Shown: positions 53,126-62,495 of the stretch, one piece after another
Layout: each line of letters begins with the position of its first letter
How positions within the stretch are numbered: the first letter of the stretch is position 1
Assembly: GCA_963680875.1 (NCBI GenBank)
Contig: OY804588.1
Location: 64,556,397 to 64,620,396, forward strand
Source of the DNA: Bathymodiolus brooksi
Taxonomy: Eukaryota; Mollusca; Bivalvia; Mytilida; Modiolidae
Length of the DNA: 64,000 nucleotides
Direction: 5' to 3'
Position numbers and translations under genes: made by a program
Notes under the pieces: model-generated
Database searches by the model: none
The model's input: the letters and a program-made list of their open reading frames with translations, nothing else
What the model was told of the DNA's origin: nothing

Positions 53126-56100
53126 GATTTACAGTTCTGATTACCCCTTTGATATCTTCAAACTTTCCTTGTTGGTTATTGCATTATTTGTCATGTGATT
53201 TACCGTTCTGATTACCCCTTTAATATCTTCAAACTTTTCTTGTTGGTCATTGTATTGCCTGTCATGTGATTTACCGTTCTGATTACCACTTTGATATCTT
53301 CAAACTTTTCTTGTTGGTTATTGTATTGCCTGTCATGTGATTTACCGTTCTGATTACCCTTTTGATATCTTCAAACTTTTCTTGTTGGTCATTGTATTGC
53401 CTGTCATGTGATTTACCGCTCTGATTACCCCTTTGATATCTTCAAACTTTTCTTGTTGGTCATTGTATTTCCTGTCATGTGATTTACCGTTCTGATTACC
53501 CCTTTAATATCTTCAAACTTTTCTTGTTGGTCATTGTATTTCCTGTCATGTGATATACCGTTCTGATTACCCCTTTGATATCTTCAAACTTTTCTTGTTG
53601 GTTATTGTATTTTTTGTCATGTGATTTACCGTTCTGATTACCCCTTTGATATCTTCAAACTTTTCTTGTTGGTCATTGTATTTCCTGTCATGTGATTTAC
53701 CGTTCTGATTACCCCTATGATATCTTCAAACTTTTCTTGTTGGTCATTGTATTTCCTGTCATGTGATATACCGTTCTGATGACGCCTTTGATATCTTCAA
53801 ACTTTTCTTGTTGGTCATTGTATTTCCTGTCATGTGATTTACCATTCTGATTACCCCTTTGATATCTTCAAACTTTTCTTGTTGGTCATTGTATTTCCTG
53901 TCATGTGATGTACTGTTCTAATTACGCCTTTGATATCTTCAAACTTTTCTTGTTGGTCATTGTATTGCCTGTCATGTGATTTACCGTTCTGATTACCACT
54001 TTGATATCTTCAAACTTTTCTTGTTGGTCATTGTATTGCCTGTCATGTGATTTACAGTTCTGATTACCCCTTTGATATCTTCAAACCTTTCTTGTAGGTC
54101 ATTGTATTGCCTGTCATGTGATTTACAGTTCTGATTACCCCTTTGATATCTTCAAACTGTCCTTGTTGGTCATTGCATTGCCTGTCATATGAGTTCCCGT
54201 TCTGATTACCCCTTTGATATCTTCAAACTTTTCTTGTTGGTCATTGTATTTCCTATCTTGTGATATACCGTTCTGATTACCCCTTTGATATCTTCAAACT
54301 TTTCTTGTTGGTCATTGTATTTCCTGTCATGTGATATACCGTTCTGATTAACCCTTTGATATCTTCAAGCTTTTCTTGTTGGTCATTGTATTGCCTGTCA
54401 TGTGATTTACAGTTCTGATTACCCCTTTGATATCTTCAAACCTTTCTTGTAGGTCATTGTATTGCCTGTCATGTGATTTACAGTTTTGATTACCCCTTTG
54501 ATATCTTCAAACTTTCCTTGTTGGTCATTGCATTGCTTGTTATGTGATTTACCGTTCTGATTACCCCTTTGATATCTTCAAACTTTTCTTGTTGGTCAGT
54601 GTATTGCCTGTCATGTGATTTACCGTTCTGATTACCACTTTGATATCTTCAAACTTTTCTTGTTGGTCATTGTATTGCCTGTCATGTGATTTACCGTTCT
54701 GATTACTCCTTTGATATCTTCAAACTTTTCTTGTTGGTCATTGTATTTCCTGTCATGTGATTTACCGTTCTGATTACCCCTTTAATATCTTCAAACTTTT
54801 CTTGTTGGTCATTGTATTTCCTGTCATGTGATATACCGTTCTGATTACCCCTTTGATATCTTCAAACTTTTCTTGTTGGTCATTGTATTTCTTGTCATGT
54901 GATTTACCGTTCTGATTACCCCTTTGATATCTTCAAACTTTTCTTGTTGGTCATTGTATTTCCTGTCATGTGATTTACCGTTCTGATTACCCCTATGATA
55001 TCTTCAAGCTTTTCTTGTTGGTCATTGTATTGCCTGTCATGTGATTTACCGTTCTGATTACCACTTTGATATCTTCAAACTTTTCTTGTTGGTCATTGTA
55101 TTGCCTGTCATGTGATTTACCGTTCTGATTACCCCTTTGATATCTTCAAACTTTTCTTGTTGGTCATTGTATTTCCTGTCATATGATTTACGTTCTGATT
55201 ACCACTTTGATATCTTCAAACTTTTCTTGTTGGTCATTGTATTGCCTGTCATGTGAGTTACCGTTCTGATTACCCCTTTAATATCTTCAAACTTTTCTTG
55301 TTGGTCATTGTATTTCCTGTCATGTTATTTACCGTTCTGTTTACCCCTTTGATATCTTCAAACTTTTCTTGTTGGTCATTGTATTGCCTGTCATGTGATT
55401 TACCGTTCTGATTACCCCTTTGATATCTTCAAACCTTTCTTGTAGGTCATTGTATTGCCCGTCATGTGATTTACAGTTCTGATTACCCCTTTGATATCTT
55501 CAAACTTTCCTTGTTGGTCATTGCATTGCCTGTCATGTGAGTTACCGTTCTGATTACCCCTTTGATATCTTCAAGCTTTTCTTGTTGGTCATTGTATTTT
55601 CTGTCTTGTGATATACCGTTCTGATTACCCCTTTGATATCTTCAAACTTTTCTTGTTGGTCATTGTATTGCCTGTCATGTGAGTTACCGTTCTGATTAAC
55701 CCTTTGATATCTTCAAGCTTTTCTTGTTGGTCATTGTATTGCCTGTCATGTGATTTACAGTTCTGATTACCTCTTTGATATCTTCAAACCTTTCTTGTAG
55801 GTCATTGTATTGCCTGTCATGTGATTTACAGTTCTGATTACCCCTTTGATATCTTCAAACTTTCCTTGTTGGTCATTGTATTGCTTGTCATGTGATTTAC
55901 AGTTCTGATTACCCCTTTGATATCTTCAAACCTTTCTTGTAGGTCATTGTATTGCCTGTCATGTGATTTACAGTTCTGATTACCCCTTTGATATCTTCAA
56001 ACTTTCCTTGTTGGTCATTGTATTGCCTGTCATGTGATTTACAGTTCTGATTACCCCTTTGATATCTTCAAACTTTTCTTGTTGGTCATTGTATTTCCTG

Positions 56101-56248
56101 TCATGTGATTTACCGTTCTGATTACCCCTTTGATATCTTCAAACTTTTCTTGTTGGTGATTGTATTTCCTGTCATGTGATTTACCGTTCTGATTACCCCA
56201 TTGATATCTTCAAGCTTTTCTTGTTGGTCAGTGTATTGCCTGTCATGT
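53126..56248. repeat. 44-monomer HOR, copy 2
   Basis: Full second copy, 3123 bp, close to copy 1 in every monomer I checked; one difference is CCTTTCATG near 52692 in copy 1, where this copy has CCTGTCATG. After 56249 the sequence does not restart the unit but continues with CTTAGAAC (56279), as in segment A near 40737. Confidence 0.86.
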
Positions 56249-57242
56249 GATTTACAGTTCTGATTACCCCTTTGATATCTTAGAACCTTTCTTGTAGGTC
56301 ATTGTATTGCCTGTCATGTGATTTACAGTTCTGATTACCCCTTTGATATCTTCAAACTTTCCTTGTTGGTCATTGCATTGCTTGTCATGTGATTTACCGT
56401 TCTGATTACCCCTTTGATATCTTCAAACTTTTCTTGTTGGTCAGTGTATTGCCTGTCATGTGATTTACCGTTCTGATTACCACTTTGATATCTTCAAACT
56501 TTTCTTGTTGGTCATTGTATTTCCTGTCATGTTATTTACCGTTCTGTTTACCCCTTTGATATCTTCAAACTTTTCTTGTTGGTCATTGTATTGCCTGTCA
56601 TGTGATTTACCGTTCTGATTACCCCTTTGATATCTTCAAACCTTTCTTGTAGGTCATTGTATTGCCCGTCATGTGATTTACAGTTCTGATTACCCCTTTG
56701 ATATCTTCAAACTTTCCTTGTTGGTCATTGCATTGCCTGTCATGTGAGTTACCGTTCTGATTACCCCTTTGATATCTTCAAGCTTTTCTTGTTGGTCATT
56801 GTATTTTCTGTCTTGTGATATACCGTTCTGATTACCCCTTTGATATCTTCAAACTTTTCTTGTTGGTCATTGTATTGCCTGTCATGTGAGTTACCGTTCT
56901 GATTAACCCTTTGATATCTTCAAGCTTTTCTTGTTGGTCATTGTATTGCCTGTCATGTGATTTACAGTTCTGATTACCCCTTTGATATCTTCAAACCTTT
57001 CTTGTAGGTCATTTTATTGCCTGTCATGTGATTTACAGTTCTGATTACCCCTTTGATATCTTCAAACTTTCCTTGTTGGTCATTGTATTGCTTGTCATGT
57101 GATTTACAGTTCTGATTACCCCTTTGATATCTTCAAACCTTTCTTGTAGGTCATTGTATTGCCTGTCATGTGATTTACAGTTCTGATTACCCCTTTGATA
57201 TCTTCAAACTTTCCTTGTTGGTCATTGTATTGCCTGTCATGT

Positions 57243-58661
57243 GATTTACCGTTCTGATTACCCCTTTGATATCTTCAAACTTTCCTTGTTGGTCATTGCA
57301 TTGCCTGTCATATGAGTTCCCGTTCTGATTACCCCTTTGATATCTTCAAACTTTTCTTGTTGGTCATTGTATTTCCTATCTTGTGATATACCGTTCTGAT
57401 TACCCCTTTGATATCTTCAAACTTTTCTTGTTGGTCATTGTATTTCCTGTCATGTGATATACCGTTCTGATTAACCCTTTGATATCTTCAAGCTTTTCTT
57501 GTTGGTCATTGTATTGCCTGTCATGTGATTTACAGTTCTGATTACCCCTTTGATATCTTCAAACCTTTCTTGTAGGTCATTGTATTGCCTGTCATGTGAT
57601 TTACAGTTTTGATTACCCCTTTGATATCTTCAAACTTTCCTTGTTGGTCATTGCATTGCTTGTTATGTGATTTACCGTTCTGATTACCCCTTTGATATCT
57701 TCAAACTTTTCTTGTTGGTCAGTGTATTGCCTGTCATGTGATTTACCGTTCTGATTACCACTTTGATATCTTCAAACTTTTCTTGTTGGTCATTGTATTG
57801 CCTGTCATGTGATTTACCGTTCTGATTACTCCTTTGATATCTTCAAACTTTTCTTGTTGGTCATTGTATTTCCTGTCATGTGATTTACCGTTCTGATTAC
57901 CCCTTTAATATCTTCAAACTTTTCTTGTTGGTCATTGTATTTCCTGTCATGTGATATACCGTTCTGATTACCCCTTTGATATCTTCAAACTTTTCTTGTT
58001 GGTCATTGTATTTCTTGTCATGTGATTTACCGTTCTGATTACCCCTTTGATATCTTCAAACTTTTCTTGTTGGTCATTGTATTTCCTGTCATGTGATTTA
58101 CCGTTCTGATTACCCCTATGATATCTTCAAGCTTTTCTTGTTGGTCATTGTATTGCCTGTCATGTGATTTACCGTTCTGATTACCACTTTGATATCTTCA
58201 AACTTTTCTTGTTGGTCATTGTATTGCCTGTCATGTGATTTACCGTTCTGATTACCCCTTTGATATCTTCAAACTTTTCTTGTTGGTCATTGTATTTCCT
58301 GTCATATGATTTACGTTCTGATTACCACTTTGATATCTTCAAACTTTTCTTGTTGGTCATTGTATTGCCTGTCATGTGAGTTACCGTTCTGATTACCCCT
58401 TTAATATCTTCAAACCTTTCTTGTTGGTCATTGTATTTCCTGTCATGTTATTTACCGTTCTGTTTACCCCTTTGATATCTTCAAACTTTTCTTGTTGGTC
58501 ATTGTATTGCCTGTCATGTGATTTACCGTTCTGATTACCCCTTTGATATCTTCAAACCTTTCTTGTAGGTCATTGTATTGCCCGTCATGTGATTTACAGT
58601 TCTGATTACCCCTTTGATATCTTCAAACTTTCCTTGTTGGTCATTGCATTGCCTGTCATGT
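57243..58661. repeat. 44-monomer HOR, partial copy 3 (20 monomers)
   Basis: 1419 bp match 54120-55538 at an offset of 3123 bp, including CATATGAG (54186, 57309), GTTTTGATT and the ATTTACGTTC monomer (58309). The match stops in the monomer at 58662, which reads TTAACCC where copy 2 reads TTACCCC. A private change, AAACCTTTC near 58415, sits in the TTTAATATC monomer. Confidence 0.84.
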
Positions 58662-58732
58662 GAGTTACCGTTCTGATTAACCCTTTGATATCTTCAAACT
58701 TTCCTTGTTGGTCATTGTATTGCTTGTCATGT

Positions 58733-60152
58733 GATTTACAGTTCTGATTACCCCTTTGATATCTTCAAACCTTTCTTGTAGGTCATTGTATTGCCTGTCA
58801 TGTGATTTACAGTTCTGATTACCCCTTTGATATCTTCAAACTTTCCTTGTTGGTCATTGTATTGCCTGTCATGTGATTTACAGTTCTGATTACCCCTTTG
58901 ATATCTTCAAACTTTTCTTGTTGGTCATTGTATTTCCTGTCATGTGATTTACCGTTCTGATTACCCCTTTGATATCTTCAAACTTTTCTTGTTGGTGATT
59001 GTATTTCCTGTCATGTGATTTACCGTTCTGATTACCCCATTGATATCTTCAAGCTTTTCTTGTTGGTCAGTGTATTGCCTGTCATGTGATTTACAGTTCT
59101 GATTACCCCTTTGATATCTTAGAACCTTTCTTGTAGGTCATTGTATTGCCTGTCATGTGATTTACAGTTCTGATTACCCCTTTGATATCTTCAAACTTTC
59201 CTTGTTGGTCATTGCATTGCTTGTCATGTGATTTACCGTTCTGATTACCCCTTTGATATCTTCAAACTTTTCTTGTTGGTCAGTGTATTGCCTGTCATGT
59301 GATTTACCGTTCTGATTACCACTTTGATATCTTCAAACTTTTCTTGTTGGTCATTGTATTTCCTGTCATGTTATTTACCGTTCTGTTTACCCCTTTGATA
59401 TCTTCAAACTTTTCTTGTTGGTCATTGTATTGCCTGTCATGTGATTTACCGTTCTGATTACCCCTTTGATATCTTCAAACCTTTCTTGTAGGTCATTGTA
59501 TTGCCCGTCATGTGATTTACAGTTCTGATTACCCCTTTGATATCTTCAAACTTTCCTTGTTGGTCATTGCATTGCCTGTCATGTGAGTTACCGTTCTGAT
59601 TACCCCTTTGATATCTTCAAGCTTTTCTTGTTGGTCATTGTATTTTCTGTCTTGTGATATACCGTTCTGATTACCCCTTTGATATCTTCAAACTTTTCTT
59701 GTTGGTCATTGTATTGCCTGTCATGTGAGTTACCGTTCTGATTAACCCTTTGATATCTTCAAGCTTTTCTTGTTGGTCATTGTATTGCCTGTCATGTGAT
59801 TTACAGTTCTGATTACCCCTTTGATATCTTCAAACCTTTCTTGTAGGTCATTTTATTGCCTGTCATGTGATTTACAGTTCTGATTACCCCTTTGATATCT
59901 TCAAACTTTCCTTGTTGGTCATTGTATTGCTTGTCATGTGATTTACAGTTCTGATTACCCCTTTGATATCTTCAAACCTTTCTTGTAGGTCATTGTATTG
60001 CCTGTCATGTGATTTACAGTTCTGATTACCCCTTTGATATCTTCAAACTTTCCTTGTTGGTCATTGTATTGCCTGTCATGTGATTTACCGTTCTGATTAC
60101 CCCTTTGATATCTTCAAACTTTCCTTGTTGGTCATTGCATTGCCTGTCATGT
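58733..60152. repeat. Duplicate of 55894-57313 at a 40-monomer offset
   Basis: Twenty monomers (1420 bp) match 55894-57313 at 2839 bp (40 monomers minus 1). Anchors: CTTAGAAC at 56279 and 59118; TCTGTTTA at 56543 and 59382. The 2839-bp spacing is 284 bp, exactly four monomers, shorter than the 3123-bp unit, so this is a four-monomer deletion form of the same order. Confidence 0.83.
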
Positions 60153-61004
60153 GAGTTCCCGTTCTGATTACCCCTTTGATATCTTCAAACTTTTCTTGTT
60201 GGTCAGTGTATTGCCTGTCATGTGATTTACCGTTCTGATTACCACTTTGATATCTTCAAACTTTTCTTGTTGGTCATTGTATTGCCTGTCATGTGATTTA
60301 CCGTTGTGATTACCCCATTGATATCTTCAAACCTTTCTTGTAGGTCATTGTATTGCCTGTCATGTGATTTACAGTTCTGATTACCACTTTGATATCTTCA
60401 AACTTTCCTTGTTGGTCATTGCATTGCTTGTCATGTGATTTACCGTTCTGATTACCCCTTTGATATCTTCAAACTTTTCTTGTTGGTCATTGTATTGCCT
60501 GTCATGTGAGTTACCGTTCTGATTACCCATTTGATATCTTCAACCCTTTCTTGTAGGTCATTGTATTGCCTGTCATGTGATTTACAGTTCTGATTACCCC
60601 TTTGATATCTTCAAACTTTCCTTGTTGGTTATTGCATTATTTGTCATGTGATTTACCGTTCTGATTACCCCTTTAATATCTTCAAACTTTTCTTGTTGGT
60701 CATTGTATTGCCTGTCATGTGATTTACCGTTCTGATTACCACTTTGATATCTTCAAACTTTTCTTGTTGGTTATTGTATTGCCTGTCATGTGATTTACCG
60801 TTCTGATTACCCTTTTGATATCTTCAAACTTTTCTTGTTGGTCATTGTATTGCCTGTCATGTGATTTACCGCTCTGATTACCCCTTTGATATCTTCAAAC
60901 TTTTCTTGTTGGTCATTGTATTTCCTGTCATGTGATTTACCGTTCTGATTACCCCTTTAATATCTTCAAACTTTTCTTGTTGGTCATTGTATTTCCTGTC
61001 ATGT
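59514..61004. repeat. 21-monomer HOR, copy 1
   Basis: First of two copies of a 1491-bp unit, exactly 21 monomers. Anchors: GTCATTTTATT near 59850 and 61341; GCATTATTTG at 60634 and 62125; CTTCAACCC near 60539 and 62030, a variant I saw only in these two copies. Confidence 0.86.
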
Positions 61005-62495
61005 GATATACCGTTCTGATTACCCCTTTGATATCTTCAAACTTTCCTTGTTGGTCATTGCATTGCCTGTCATGTGAGTTACCGTTCTGATTACCCCTTT
61101 GATATCTTCAAGCTTTTCTTGTTGGTCATTGTATTTTCTGTCTTGTGATATACCGTTCTGATTACCCCTTTGATATCTTCAAACTTTTCTTGTTGGTCAT
61201 TGTATTGCCTGTCATGTGAGTTACCGTTCTGATTAACCCTTTGATATCTTCAAGCTTTTCTTGTTGGTCATTGTATTGCCTGTCATGTGATTTACAGTTC
61301 TGATTACCCCTTTGATATCTTCAAACCTTTCTTGTAGGTCATTTTATTGCCTGTCATGTGATTTACAGTTCTGATTACCCCTTTGATATCTTCAAACTTT
61401 CCTTGTTGGTCATTGTATTGCTTGTCATGTGATTTACAGTTCTGATTACCCCTTTGATATCTTCAAACCTTTCTTGTAGGTCATTTTATTGCCTGTCATG
61501 TGATTTACAGTTCTGATTACCCCTTTGATATCTTCAAACTTTCCTTGTTGGTCATTGTATTGCCTGTCATGTGATTTACCGTTCTGATTACCCCTTTGAT
61601 ATCTTCAAACTTTCCTTGTTGGTCATTGCATTGCCTGTCATGTGAGTTCCCGTTCTGATTACCCCTTTGATATCTTCAAACTTTTCTTGTTGGTCAGTGT
61701 ATTGCCTGTCATGTGATTTACCGTTCTGATTACCACTTTGATATCTTCAAACTTTTCTTGTTGGTCATTGTATTGCCTGTCATGTGATTTACCGTTGTGA
61801 TTACCCCATTGATATCTTCAAACCTTTCTTGTAGGTCATTGTATTGCCTGTCATGTGATTTACAGTTCTGATTACCACTTTGATATCTTCAAACTTTCCT
61901 TGTTGGTCATTGCATTGCTTGTCATGTGATTTACCGTTCTGATTACCCCTTTGATATCTTCAAACTTTTCTTGTTGGTCATTGTATTGCCTGTCATGTGA
62001 GTTACCGTTCTGATTACCCATTTGATATCTTCAACCCTTTCTTGTAGGTCATTGTATTGCCTGTCATGTGATTTACAGTTCTGATTACCCCTTTGATATC
62101 TTCAAACTTTCCTTGTTGGTTATTGCATTATTTGTCATGTGATTTACCGTTCTGATTACCCCTTTAATATCTTCAAACTTTTCTTGTTGGTCATTGTATT
62201 GCCTGTCATGTGATTTACCGTTCTGATTACCACTTTGATATCTTCAAACTTTTCTTGTTGGTTATTGTATTGCCTGTCATGTGATTTACCGTTCTGATTA
62301 CCCTTTTGATATCTTCAAACTTTTCTTGTTGGTCATTGTATTGCCTGTCATGTGATTTACCGCTCTGATTACCCCTTTGATATCTTCAAACTTTTCTTGT
62401 TGGTCATTGTATTTCCTGTCATGTGATTTACCGTTCTGATTACCCCTTTAATATCTTCAAACTTTTCTTGTTGGTCATTGTATTTCCTGTCATGT
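61005..62495. repeat. 21-monomer HOR, copy 2
   Basis: Second copy, 1491 bp. It differs from copy 1 at the ATTTTATT variant, which occurs a second time two monomers later (61483) where copy 1 has ATTGTATT. The unit ends where the next monomer (62496) leads into the TATTGTATTTTTTG variant at 62547. Confidence 0.85.
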
